Shown piece by piece: positions 35,408-45,353 of a stretch of 64,000 nt of DNA (position 1 is its first letter; each line of letters begins with the position of its first letter). This DNA comes from Candidatus Phytoplasma solani (GTDB lineage Bacteria > Bacillota_I > Bacilli_A > Acholeplasmatales > Acholeplasmataceae), in NCBI RefSeq assembly GCF_041729705.1, contig NZ_CP103788.1:124001-188000 (forward strand), in the 5' to 3' direction. The notes beneath the pieces were generated by a model. The model had not been told where the DNA came from, ran no database searches, and saw only the letters and a list, made by a program, of their open reading frames with translations. The position numbers and the translations under genes are program-made.

Positions 35408-38170
35408 TCATTGATCTTTACGCGTGCCTAAAATTAACTTTTGTGTTTCTATCAAAATTATAGGTAGGCAAGAAAAAAAGAAGATGATAGCAAAATCTAG
35501 GCAAGATAGGGGCATAAGTTGAAATAATGTTCTGATAGGTGTAATTGTGACAATCATTAATTGCAATAAAAGACTGATGGAAAAAGCTTTGATTAAAAAA
35601 GGATTGATTTTTAATTTAAAAATAGAAGTTTTAAAACTACGTAAATTCCACACATGCATCAATTGCGATAAAGCTAAAACCATAAAAGCAAAAGTTTGAG
35701 CGTATTGGTTTTGGATTTGAGGGTTTTTGTCATGATGTAAGTGATATCCTAACAAAGAAGCTAAAAAAGTTAAACTAGCAATCATTATTCCTTCAATTAT
35801 AATTTTTTGATAAGTGCGATAATGTAATAAATTTTCATTCATGGAGCGAGGAATTTTTGTCATTAAATTTTTTTCTTGCGGCTCTAACCCTAAAGCCATA
35901 GCCACTAAAGAATCGGTAACTAAATTAACCCACAAAATTTGAAAAGCTGTTATAATTTTGAAATTATCTTCAAAAAAGAAGATTCCTACAAAATTACTAA
36001 TCAAAATCAGCATAATTTCGCCCACATTACAACTCAGAAGAAAAACCAAACTTTTTTTGATGTTGTAAAAAATATTGCGTCCTTCTTCTAAGGAAGTAAC
36101 AATGGTCGAAAAATTATCATCTGTCAAAATCATATCTGCTGCCATTTTGGCAACGTGAGTGCCTGTAATTCCCATCGCAATCCCAACATCAGCTTGCTTA
36201 ATGCTTAAAGCATCATTGACTCCATCTCCTGTCATAGCAACGATAAATCCTTTTTGTTGCCATGCTTTTACTATTTTTAATTTGTGTTCAGGATTGGTTC
36301 TGGCATAAACTTTAATATGCTCTAAATTTTGTAAAAAGTCTTTGTTTGACATCTGATTTAAGGTTGTTCCTGTGATAGCTAAATCGGTTGAATTGGTTAA
36401 AATATTTAATTTTTTAGCAATCACAGTGGCAGTTTGTAAGTGGTCGCCTGTAATCATAATGGGAGTGACGCAAGCTTGTTGGCATTTTTCAATTGCTTGA
36501 GGAGCATCTATTCGGATAGAATCTTCCATAGCTACCGCTCCTAAAAAAATTAAATTTTGTTCACTTGTTGATAAATTATTTTGCCAATCAGGAGGACAAA
36601 TATTATAAGATATAGCTAACACTCTTAGAGATTGTTTTGTTAATTGATTAATTGCATTCTTTAATTTATAATTAATTTGCTCATCTTTTCTAATAATTTT
36701 TTTTTGATATTCGACTTGATTACATCTTTGTAAAATCACTTCAGGAGCTCCTTTGGTGATTTGATAAACAATGTTATTTTTTAGATCATGGCAAAAAGTT
36801 GTCATCATTTTTCTTTTTGCATCAAAAGGGATTTCTTGCAAGCGGAGATATTTTTGTTTATTTTTTAGGACATCCATTTGATATAGTGAAGCTAAATCAA
36901 TTAAGGCTTTTTCGGTTGGATCAGCAAAGATTTCTAAACTGGTGTTATTGTGTGTTGTCGTTGACTGTCTAGGGTTAATTAAAGCATCGTTGCATAAAAC
37001 CCCAAAAAGGAGTAATTTTTCTAAACTGGTGTTTGGGTGAGTGTCTGCTTCTTTTGGCACGCAGGGAACTTTGATACATACATCGGACAAAATAATTTGT
37101 TTAACTGTCATTTTATTTTGTGTTAAAGTACCAGTTTTATCAGTACAAATAACATTTATAGCCCCGAGGGTTTCTAATGTTTTTAAATTTTTGATAATCG
37201 CTTTATGAGTGGTTAATTTTTTCATCCCTAAAGCCAAAATTAAAGTCATAATGATTAACAATCCTTCAGGAATGGCAGCTACAGCCAAAGCAATAGCATC
37301 TAAAAAAATGCTTTGCACATTAACTAATTTAAAGCAATTATGCCAAATACTTTTTAACAACATCCAAGCGACATTAAAAATAATAATAATGGCGATCAGT
37401 AAAGTTAGAGTTTTGATTAATTTTGATAATTTTTTTTCTAGAGGAGTTTTTTGGGTCAAAGGTTGAGAAACAAAAGCAGTAATTTTGCCAATTTCTGAAT
37501 TCATTCCGGTGGCAACCACTATCCCTTCGGCTCTTCCTTTCAAAATAATACTATTCATAAAAACTATATTTAAGGCAGCTGCTTTTTTTTGGTAATTATT
37601 GTTTGTCATATGTTGAGCATTTTTTAAAACAGCTTGCGATTCACCTGTTAAAAGTGATTCATCGACAGATAAATTCCATGTTTTAATTAATCTGATATCA
37701 GCTGCTACCACATCACCTGCCTCTAAGATTACAAGATCGCCTGGCACTAAATGAGTCACAGAGATTAAACAATGTTTGCCTTGTCTTATGACTTTGACTT
37801 TTAAGGCAGTGATTTTTTCAATCAACGATAAAACCTTTTGGGTTTTATTTTCATAATAGATGCTTAAAAAAGCATTACTTAGAACAATTACTAAAATAAA
37901 ACAACCTTCAAAAATTTCTTCTTTGTGTCCTTGCCAAATACCAATCGAAAAATTAATAGTTGTTGCCAATAATAAAACAATGACTAAAAAATCTTGGAAT
38001 TGTTTTTTTAATTGTTGTAATAATGTTGGTTTGTTTGGTGATTTGATTTGGTTAAAACCATGAATTGATAATCTTTGTGCCACTTGTTGATTGGTTAGTC
38101 CTTTGGTAAGGTCTGTTTTCAAAAACACTTGTAATTCGTCAAGTGTTTGTTGACTAAATATATTATTCAT
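35408..38170 (-). CDS. P-type cation ATPase, calcium-transporting type
   Basis: 920 aa with AAAGGA before the ATG. Markers: LTGES in the actuator domain, phosphorylated Asp in CTDKTGTLTQNKM near 343, the nucleotide domain with KGAPEVIL, the hinge MTGDGVNDALSIKQADVG, and about ten membrane helices. The PEGL motif (AIPEGLLIIMTL) in helix 4 fits type II pumps of the Ca2+ group. It uses ATP to export Ca2+ or a similar cation across the plasma membrane. It is a single gene between a decayed region and the ileS-yitT unit. Confidence 0.93.
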   Translation of the reverse strand: MNNIFSQQTLDELQVFLKTDLTKGLTNQQVAQRLSIHGFNQIKSPNKPTLLQQLKKQFQDFLVIVLLLATTINFSIGIWQGHKEEIFEGCFILVIVLSNAFLSIYYENKTQKVLSLIEKITALKVKVIRQGKHCLISVTHLVPGDLVILEAGDVVAADIRLIKTWNLSVDESLLTGESQAVLKNAQHMTNNNYQKKAAALNIVFMNSIILKGRAEGIVVATGMNSEIGKITAFVSQPLTQKTPLEKKLSKLIKTLTLLIAIIIIFNVAWMLLKSIWHNCFKLVNVQSIFLDAIALAVAAIPEGLLIIMTLILALGMKKLTTHKAIIKNLKTLETLGAINVICTDKTGTLTQNKMTVKQIILSDVCIKVPCVPKEADTHPNTSLEKLLLFGVLCNDALINPRQSTTTHNNTSLEIFADPTEKALIDLASLYQMDVLKNKQKYLRLQEIPFDAKRKMMTTFCHDLKNNIVYQITKGAPEVILQRCNQVEYQKKIIRKDEQINYKLKNAINQLTKQSLRVLAISYNICPPDWQNNLSTSEQNLIFLGAVAMEDSIRIDAPQAIEKCQQACVTPIMITGDHLQTATVIAKKLNILTNSTDLAITGTTLNQMSNKDFLQNLEHIKVYARTNPEHKLKIVKAWQQKGFIVAMTGDGVNDALSIKQADVGIAMGITGTHVAKMAADMILTDDNFSTIVTSLEEGRNIFYNIKKSLVFLLSCNVGEIMLILISNFVGIFFFEDNFKIITAFQILWVNLVTDSLVAMALGLEPQEKNLMTKIPRSMNENLLHYRTYQKIIIEGIMIASLTFLASLLGYHLHHDKNPQIQNQYAQTFAFMVLALSQLMHVWNLRSFKTSIFKLKINPFLIKAFSISLLLQLMIVTITPIRTLFQLMPLSCLDFAIIFFFSCLPIILIETQKLILGTRKDQ

Positions 38171-38311
38171 TAAAAATCCTTTTATTTAAATTAAGAAAAA
38201 AGTAATAAGTTAAAAAATTATTGTTAAAGCGCAAGAATTATTGTCTCAATATAATGAATGAGATATTGTGCTTTTTTTGACAAACTTTGAAAAATATTAA
38301 TTTTTAGAAAT

Positions 38312-38343
38312 AAAAAAACCAAACTAGTAAAAATCAGTTTGGC
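38312..38343 (-). terminator. Terminator of the ileS-yitT unit
   Basis: On the minus strand CCAAACT and AGTTTGG form a stem followed by seven T. The left arm includes the last codons and stop of yitT. The plus-strand copy of the locus lacks this terminator. Confidence 0.75.
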
Positions 38344-39119
38344 TGAATTTGAGTACATAATTTTTTATTTTTTGAGTCGATAGGATTCATTAAACCTATT
38401 ACAAAAACAGTTAATTGAATTCTTAAAAGAGCACAAAAAATTCCTGGTAAAAGTTGATCTAATAGCAGCGAATTGAAGTAAAAAAAACTAGCGCAAATAC
38501 CAATAAAAACAATTATATAACTAAAAATTTGAATCACTGAAGCAATATTTTTTCTTTTATAAACCAATAAATATTTACCTACAATATCAATTCCGCCGGT
38601 CGAAGAACCAATTTTAATAACAATTCCATTAAAAACTCCGGTAAATAAACCAGCAAAAATTGCTCTTAGTGAATCACTTAAAAAATTACTTTCTGTTTTA
38701 AAAATGTAAAAAAAACGTTCAGTTTCACTTAAAAATCCTTCTTTAACTTGCCATTGCAAAAAAACTCCCATCAAAGGCAAGAATAATGCAGCAGCAGCGG
38801 TTGTAATTGTAAAATAAGAATCTAAATAACGAAAAGCGATAAACCCAAGAAGCAAAACATTAATAATGAGATAAAAAATCATCGCAAAAGTAGTAATATT
38901 ATCGTTTGCTAAATAATTTGCCTTGTTTAAAATTTTACCAATTAAATCACCTAAACCATGAATGCCGCCAGGATAAAGATCAGTTTCATATGCTTTTGAT
39001 CCGGTACAATTAAAAGCCCAAATGCTAATTAAGTCATAACCAATTAAACAAGCAAAAATAATTAATAATTTTTTAATTTCTTGCTTATAATTGATTTCAA
39101 GTTTTTTCTTGTTTTTCAT
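38334..39119 (-). CDS. yitT: YitT-family membrane protein, variant B
   Basis: 261 aa. Identical to variant A (30867-31658) up to about residue 201, then divergent, ending CTQIQPN instead of SIKKNTTL. It has five to six membrane helices and the GGIHGLGD and STGGIDIVGK motifs of the family. No DUF2179 domain. It follows intact ileS with a 23-nt overlap, so the two are cotranscribed and likely coupled. Confidence 0.88.
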   Translation of the reverse strand: MKNKKKLEINYKQEIKKLLIIFACLIGYDLISIWAFNCTGSKAYETDLYPGGIHGLGDLIGKILNKANYLANDNITTFAMIFYLIINVLLLGFIAFRYLDSYFTITTAAAALFLPLMGVFLQWQVKEGFLSETERFFYIFKTESNFLSDSLRAIFAGLFTGVFNGIVIKIGSSTGGIDIVGKYLLVYKRKNIASVIQIFSYIIVFIGICASFFYFNSLLLDQLLPGIFCALLRIQLTVFVIGLMNPIDSKNKKLCTQIQPN

Positions 39120-40531
39120 AAATTAAAATAGTTTCCTTTTTTTGTTGTAAAATTCTTTGACAACGTGGACATAGATTTTGTTGTTGTTCATCAATTATTA
39201 CATTCCAGCAACGTTTACAAGCAAAACCTTCTGTTTTTATTACTTTTACAGCAAAAACTGCCTTTTGGGTTAAGGTCACTTTTGAAACAATAAAAAGTTG
39301 ATGTAATTGTTCTTTAATTTGTAATACAGCTAAAGTATGCATTTGTGCCTCAGTTAAAGATAAGTTGATGTGGGCTTGCAAAGAAGCGTTGATAATATTA
39401 TTTTGTCTAGCTTGCTCTAAAGCTTGCAAAACATTTTTACGTAAAGATAAAAAATTATGATATTCTAATAAAATCGATGAGTTGTCATAATTTTTTAATT
39501 GCGGAATAGATTCTAAATAAACATCTTCTTTGTCAAAAAAAGAACAAAAACTATAAACTTCTGAGGTGGTGTGCGGAATAATGGGAGTTAAAATTTGTAA
39601 AAACGCCAATAACAAATCATAGATAGTTGATTGTATCATGCGTCTTTCTAAATGATCTTGTGTTTCGATATATAAAATATCTTTGATAAAATCAAAGTAA
39701 AAAGCACTAATTTTATTGGTGATAAAAGGGAATAAGTGTCTTAAAATGGCTTCAAAATTATAAGTTTCATAAGCGTGTGTTACATGTTTTAACACTTCTT
39801 CTAAATCCATTATCACTGCTTGATGAATTGGGGTTCGTTTTTCAAAAGCAAGATAATGCTTACTTTTATCAAAAAGATTTAAATTACCAAGCATAAAACG
39901 AAAGGTATTTCTGATTTTACGATACATATCTTCGATTTGATTTAAAATAGAAGCATTAATTCGGACATCCAAATTATAATTAGTGTTTGCAACCCACAAC
40001 CGAATAATATCGGCTCCTTTTTGGGAGGCAATTACTAAAGGATCGATCACATTACCTAAAGATTTAGACATTTTTTTACCTTGTCCATCAAAAACAAAGC
40101 CATGTGTAATCACTGTTTTATAAGGGGCTTTTTGAAAGGCAGCAACCGAAGTAATTAAAGAAGAATTAAACCAGCCTCGATATTGATCTGTACCTTCTAA
40201 ATAAACGTCTTTAATTTGAGGTAAAATGCTATAAGATGTCCCTGAGTCAAACCAAACATCCATAATATCAAGTTCTTTTGTAAAAATACCATTTGGGCTT
40301 TCAGGGTGGTTATAATTAGGAGGTAAAAGTCGCTTACAATCCCACTCATACCAAATTTCAATACCATGTTTTTCAAATAAATCAGCGACATGATTGATTA
40401 ATTGCAAATCTAAAATAGGCTGGTTATTTTCGGAGTAAAAAATAGGAATTGGTACTCCCCAAGTTCTTTGACGACTAATATTCCAATCTTTACGATCTTT
40501 AATCATATTAGTCATTTTTAGTTTACCCCAT
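38514..40531 (-). repeat. Inverted duplication, right copy
   Basis: Reverse complement of 29455-31472. It includes the 3' half of intact ileS and the 5' three quarters of yitT variant B. The edge at 40531 lies inside ileS. Confidence 0.92.
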
Positions 40532-41832
40532 TGAGGCACCCAATTGACTTTTTTGATTTCTTCCAATAAAGTTTTTTTAATTTTTTTAATAGAAACGAAC
40601 CATTGAGGAAGAGCCAAAGAAATGACTGGTTTTTTGGTTCTCCAATCATGAGGGCAGGAGTGCGTGATTACATCATCTTTTAACAAATGGGAGTTTAATT
40701 TCAAATCGGCGATAATAGCATCATTAGCTTTGGTGTAAAATAAGCCTTCATATTTGCCGGCACATTGAGTCATTGATCCTTTTTGATCGATACTGCAAAC
40801 AACTGTTAAATTATATTTTTGCCCAGCAATAAAATCGTCTAAGCCATGACCGGGAGCAATGTGAACTAAACCTGTACCTTCGTTATCTAAAACATGATCT
40901 GATAAAATGATTTGACCTACATTAGGAACAACAGGATTGCGGTATTGCAGGTGTTCTAAATCTGTCCCTTGGAAAGTTTTAATAATTTTAGTTTCGTTTT
41001 TATCCCAAGCTAAGATTTGTTGAAGCTTAGCTAAGGTGTTTTTGCCAACTAAATAACTTTTTTTTGCCACTTCAACTAATTGATATGTTTGTTTGGGATT
41101 AACTGCTATTGCCATATTTGCCGGCAAAGTCCAAGGAGTGGTTGTCCAAATAACTAAAGAAGTATTTTTGAATAAATTAGATTTTTCTATCGGAAAAGCG
41201 ACATAAATAGAAGGCGAGATGTGATTATGATATTCTAATTCAGCTTCTGCCAATGCTGATTGTAAGGTAGGAGACCAATGAATTGGCTTTAAAGCTTTAA
41301 AAATTAAACCTTTTTGAAGCATTTGGCCAAAAATACGGACTTGATCAGCAACAAAACTGTGGTTTAGAGTTAAATAAGGATTATTCCAGTCACCTAAAAT
41401 ACCTAATCTTTGGAATTGTTTTTTTTGATTCTCCACATTTTCTAAAGCAAACGTTTGGCATTTTTGCAAAAATTCTTTTCTGGTCATTTGCTTTTTAGAG
41501 TCTAATTTTTTAAGCACTGCGGCTTCAATAGGTAAACCATGAGTATCCCAACCAGGAATATAAGGAGCATATTTGCCTGTCATATTTTTGAAACGAATAA
41601 TAAAATCTTTTAAAATTTTATTTAAAGCATGCCCAATATGAATATTGCCGTTAGCATAAGGAGGTCCATCGTGCAATACAAAAGAAGGCAATCCTTGGTT
41701 TTGTTGTAATTTTTTTTGGTATAAATTAAGTTTTTGCCACTTGTTTTGAATATCAACTTCTTTGATGCCTAAATTACCTTTCATTGGAAAATCAGTTTTA
41801 GGCATTAATAAAGTGTTTTTATAATTTTGCAT
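39097..41832 (-). CDS. ileS: Isoleucyl-tRNA synthetase
   Basis: 911 aa, full length. The HIGH motif is in PYANGNIHIGHALNKILKD, the editing domain covers about residues 190-390, and KMSKSLGNVIDPL follows. The C-terminal zinc site CKRC...CPRC is present. It charges tRNA-Ile and edits valine. AAGGAA precedes the ATG. Its 3' half is duplicated in inverted orientation at 29455; this is the only copy with the catalytic N-terminus in the window. No T-box leader was recognised. Confidence 0.97.
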   Translation of the reverse strand: MQNYKNTLLMPKTDFPMKGNLGIKEVDIQNKWQKLNLYQKKLQQNQGLPSFVLHDGPPYANGNIHIGHALNKILKDFIIRFKNMTGKYAPYIPGWDTHGLPIEAAVLKKLDSKKQMTRKEFLQKCQTFALENVENQKKQFQRLGILGDWNNPYLTLNHSFVADQVRIFGQMLQKGLIFKALKPIHWSPTLQSALAEAELEYHNHISPSIYVAFPIEKSNLFKNTSLVIWTTTPWTLPANMAIAVNPKQTYQLVEVAKKSYLVGKNTLAKLQQILAWDKNETKIIKTFQGTDLEHLQYRNPVVPNVGQIILSDHVLDNEGTGLVHIAPGHGLDDFIAGQKYNLTVVCSIDQKGSMTQCAGKYEGLFYTKANDAIIADLKLNSHLLKDDVITHSCPHDWRTKKPVISLALPQWFVSIKKIKKTLLEEIKKVNWVPQWGKLKMTNMIKDRKDWNISRQRTWGVPIPIFYSENNQPILDLQLINHVADLFEKHGIEIWYEWDCKRLLPPNYNHPESPNGIFTKELDIMDVWFDSGTSYSILPQIKDVYLEGTDQYRGWFNSSLITSVAAFQKAPYKTVITHGFVFDGQGKKMSKSLGNVIDPLVIASQKGADIIRLWVANTNYNLDVRINASILNQIEDMYRKIRNTFRFMLGNLNLFDKSKHYLAFEKRTPIHQAVIMDLEEVLKHVTHAYETYNFEAILRHLFPFITNKISAFYFDFIKDILYIETQDHLERRMIQSTIYDLLLAFLQILTPIIPHTTSEVYSFCSFFDKEDVYLESIPQLKNYDNSSILLEYHNFLSLRKNVLQALEQARQNNIINASLQAHINLSLTEAQMHTLAVLQIKEQLHQLFIVSKVTLTQKAVFAVKVIKTEGFACKRCWNVIIDEQQQNLCPRCQRILQQKKETILIYEKQEKT

Positions 41833-41872
41833 ATTCTTATTTCATTTCCTTCTATTTCGATCGTTAGGTTAT

Positions 41873-42964
41873 TTAAACGTTAAATCTAAAAGTAATAATA
41901 TCTCCATCTTGGACAAAGTAATCTTTGCCTTCGATTCTAACTTTGCCTTTTTCTTTGCTTTTTTGGAAAGTTTGAGCTTCAATTAAATCTTGATAAGCGA
42001 GTACTTCGGCTTTGATGAAACCTTTTTGAAAATCGGTGTGAATAATTTTAGCACATTCAGGTGCTTTTAAACCCTTTGTAAAAGCCCAAGCATGGACTTC
42101 TTGCGGGCCGGCGGTAAAATAAGTTTGTAAACCTAAAAGCTGATAACTTTCTTGAATTAATCTAGTAAAGGCTGTTTGAGTTAAGCCATAATCTTGCAAA
42201 AAAATCGCTTTATCTTGGGTTTTTAAGAAAGATAATTCTTTTTCTAATTGTAGACATAGAGGAATTACTTTTTTGCCTTTTTGTTGTGCATAAGCTAAGA
42301 CTTTTTGCAAAAAAGGGTTAGCATTTATATTAATTAAATCACGTTCTTTAATGTTAGCTAGATAAAGAGAGGGTTTTAGAAATAATAAATTAAAGTTTTT
42401 GACCATTTTTAACTCTTCATCACTTAAAACCAATTTTTCTGCTATTTCGTTAGTTAAGTGATTTTTGATTTTAGTCAAAAGAGCGTGTTCGATAATTAAA
42501 TCTTTGTCGCCTTTCTTTTTTTGTTTAGCTATTTTTTGTAAACGCTTTTCAATTTGCTCTAAATCGGATAAAGCCAATTCGGTTTCGATAATTTTAATTT
42601 CTTCCAAAGGATCGCTCTTATCCATAACATGAGCGATATTGGGGTCTTCAAAACATTTTACAACATGACAAATAGCATCGACATGACGAATATGACTTAA
42701 GAATTGATTCCCTAGTCCTTCACCTTGTGAAGCGCCAGCTACTAAACCAGCGATATCTCTGAACTCTATTAAAGCGGCAATAGTTTTTTTAGAATGAAAA
42801 ATTTTGGATAAAACTTTTAAACGTGGATCTATAACCTCGACTGTTCCTACGTTTGGTTCGATTGTGGCGAAAGGGTAATTAGCTTCTAAAACTTGTAGTT
42901 TGGTTAAAGCGTTAAATAAAGTTGATTTTCCGACGTTCGGTAAACCGATAATACCTATTTTCAT
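41873..42964 (-). CDS. ychF: Redox-regulated ATPase YchF
   Basis: 363 aa from the ATG at 42964, with AAAGGAG upstream; an upstream in-frame start at 43030 lacks support. G1 is GLPNVGKST, G3 is DIAGLVAGAS, and the G4 site is atypical (NIKERD), the feature that makes this Obg-related protein prefer ATP. A C-terminal TGS domain ends AYQDLIEAQTFQKSK and then EGKDYFVQDGDIITFRF. It associates with ribosomes and is linked to stress responses. Confidence 0.95.
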   Translation of the reverse strand: MKIGIIGLPNVGKSTLFNALTKLQVLEANYPFATIEPNVGTVEVIDPRLKVLSKIFHSKKTIAALIEFRDIAGLVAGASQGEGLGNQFLSHIRHVDAICHVVKCFEDPNIAHVMDKSDPLEEIKIIETELALSDLEQIEKRLQKIAKQKKKGDKDLIIEHALLTKIKNHLTNEIAEKLVLSDEELKMVKNFNLLFLKPSLYLANIKERDLININANPFLQKVLAYAQQKGKKVIPLCLQLEKELSFLKTQDKAIFLQDYGLTQTAFTRLIQESYQLLGLQTYFTAGPQEVHAWAFTKGLKAPECAKIIHTDFQKGFIKAEVLAYQDLIEAQTFQKSKEKGKVRIEGKDYFVQDGDIITFRFNV

Positions 42965-43159
42965 AGTTGTTTCTCCTTTATGTGGTTGTACCAGTAATTT
43001 ATTACTTTTAAAATTTAACACTTCATGCAATAATTTTTGTAGTTTTTATGATCAAACCTTAAAATTAATAAATATAAGGGATGAAAAGATGAATTTATTG
43101 TAGATGTCTTCAAAGAACAAAAGAATTAATAAAAATATTGCAAGAGAAGTGTTTTAAGA

Positions 43160-44080
43160 TCATCTTTTTCTTTTTTTTTTGATTTCATTTACAAAATAAA
43201 GATAGTTAGTATATCGTGAAGCCATGATTTTGCCATTTGCTAAGGCTGTTTTAACACCGCATTTTTCTTCTTGCAAATGGAGGCAATTATTACCAAAAAA
43301 ACAATTTTGAGTATATGGAACAAAATCAAAATAAAAATTTTTTAAATCTTGATAAACAAAACCACTTAAATCTAATTTCGAAAATCCAGGAGTATCAACG
43401 ATAAACCCATGATTAAAAGGGTATAATTGAGCATTTTTGGTAGTATGTTTGCCTCTGCCTAGACTTTCGGAAATTTCTTGGGTTTTTAAATAAGCATCAG
43501 GGATTAAAGCCTTCAATAAAGTTGATTTTCCGACCCCTGTTTGACCTGCTAAAACAGTAATTTTTTTTTTAAAAATATTTTTTAAAACATCAATACCAAT
43601 CAATTGCTTTGAATTGACATAATAACAAAGGTAAAATTGATTATAATAATTAATTTGTTTTTTGATTTGGGTTAAAGTGTTTTTGTCAAGTAAATCGATT
43701 TTCGAAAAAACCAAGATTAAATTTAATTGCTGTTGGGCTAAAATCAATAAAAATTTATCTAATAAAAGTGTTTGAAAATTTGGTTTAACCAAAGAAAAAA
43801 CTAACAATACTTGGTCGATGTTTGCAATATTAGGCCTTTTTAATTTATTTTTGCGTGGTAAAATAGTATGAATGAAATACTTATCATGACAAAACTCATA
43901 AACGACAATATCACCGACTTTAATGTTTTCCTCATGGCGATTATTTTTGGACTGATTATTTTGACTCAAATTAGCATTTTTTAAAGTGCCTCTTTTTTTA
44001 GCTTCCAAAATGGTTTGGGTTTTTAAATCTTGGATGTAATAAATACCAGCTAAAAATCTGATAACTAAGGCTTTTGTCAA
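43160..44080 (-). CDS. rsgA: Ribosome small subunit-dependent GTPase A
   Basis: 306 aa, starting at a TTG with AAAGGAG 7 nt away from the spacer. Circularly permuted GTPase: the G4 motif FSKIDL precedes G1 [10 protein letters not shown], then [10 protein letters not shown]. An N-terminal OB fold and a C-terminal zinc motif (C-x-H-x-C in [14 protein letters not shown]) complete the family plan. It checks late maturation of the 30S subunit. Confidence 0.95.
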   Translation of the reverse strand: MTKALVIRFLAGIYYIQDLKTQTILEAKKRGTLKNANLSQNNQSKNNRHEENIKVGDIVVYEFCHDKYFIHTILPRKNKLKRPNIANIDQVLLVFSLVKPNFQTLLLDKFLLILAQQQLNLILVFSKIDLLDKNTLTQIKKQINYYNQFYLCYYVNSKQLIGIDVLKNIFKKKITVLAGQTGVGKSTLLKALIPDAYLKTQEISESLGRGKHTTKNAQLYPFNHGFIVDTPGFSKLDLSGFVYQDLKNFYFDFVPYTQNCFFGNNCLHLQEEKCGVKTALANGKIMASRYTNYLYFVNEIKKKRKR

Positions 44081-44508
44081 ACCATATCTCCTTTTTCTTT
44101 TTTTGTGCTAACGGTTTTGTAAAACATACATTTTATTTTTTCTATAAAAAAATTAGATTGTATTTGTTATAGTTTATTAGAGTTAAAAAAAACACTAATT
44201 AATGTTATTATATCATGTAAACATCATCTTAATTTATAAAAAAAATAAATATTTCAAAAAAAATTATTTTTTAACTTTTTTTAAAAAAATCTTTCTAATT
44301 TAAAAACTTTGAGTATGTCTTTTAAATAATTTATTTGAATTTTTTTTATTATACTTTTTAATTGCTTTTTGCTTATCTTTATCATTAAATTTCGATTTTT
44401 TTATTAAAAAAAATGATATAATTTTTTTTGTGAATAATAACTTTTTATTCATTGTAATATTAAGAATTATTAAGAATTTATAGAAATTATTGAAAGAGAG
44501 GCATCTAA
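44081..44508. other. AT-rich gap with a -10 box
   Basis: No gene seen. A TATAAT (44417-44422) lies upstream of the small membrane gene at 44509; no convincing -35 box. GAGAGG precedes the ATG at 44509. Confidence 0.45.
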
Positions 44509-45223
44509 ATGCAAATGCAAAATTTTTCTAATCCTAATTTACCACCAAAAAAAGAAAAAAGTTATTTTGTTACTCTTTTTTGGATCACTTTTGTTTTAAG
44601 TTTCATTAGTAGAATTAGTATTTATTTATCAATTATTTATTGTCTCTTGTTTTTTTTCAATGAATACAAAATTTTTGAAAAAACAGGAAAGATTGCTCAT
44701 CATTTATATAACCAAAATCATAAATGTTTTTTTAAATAAATGGTTTATTTCAATTTCTTTAAAATTAGGTTTTATAATTTTTATTTTTTTAAAAAATTTT
44801 AATTCACAAATTATTGGATTATTAGTTATTCTTGGTATTATAAGTTATATCATAAGTTTTTTTATAGATATTATCAATAAAGGATCAATGTATCAATTTT
44901 TAGATAAGCTAGAAAAAGATCAACAAGTAATTCCTAATAATTTTTATAGTCGTTTTATTTGGACCCTTGTTTTAGGATTCGTTTCTTTCCTTGTTATAAT
45001 TTTTCCCTTATTTTCTTTAATTTCAAAACTTCAAATAGATTTAAAAATTATTGATAAAACTAATTTAGATATTTCAAAAATACAAGATATTTTATCAGCT
45101 GCTGGGCTAAATATTCTTTTAGGGGTATTTTTAGCGTCAATTTTGTTTTTTATCGCATATATTTTAAATCTTATTAATCGTTATAAAGTATGCTATAAAA
45201 TGGATAATTTAGACATCTCATAA
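44509..45223 (+). pseudogene. Membrane protein split by a frameshift at a T7 tract
   Basis: Frame 1 (44509-44739) has a good ribosome-binding site, a Pro/Lys-rich start and one membrane helix. Frame 2 (open from 44600, in use by about 44733 to 45223) has four or five helices and no ribosome-binding site of its own. Joining them at the seven-T run (44727-44733) by removing one T gives a continuous protein of about 237 aa. It may be a pseudogene, a phase-variable gene, or one rescued by transcriptional slippage. The family was not recognised. Confidence 0.6.
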
Positions 45224-45260
45224 AAAGCTTAAAAAATTAAATTTATTGTTTTAAAATATT

Positions 45261-45303
45261 AAAGCTAAACTGTTTATGAAAAAAATAAACAATTTAGCTT
45301 TTT
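45261..45303 (+). terminator. Rho-independent terminator
   Basis: AAAGCTAAACTGTTTAT pairs with ATAAACAATTTAGCTTT, followed by a T-run. It closes the split membrane gene and may also serve metG from the other side. Confidence 0.8.
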
Positions 45304-45353
45304 TTCTTTTTATTTCTAAACTTTACAAGGAAAACAAACAAAAATTATTTTAA

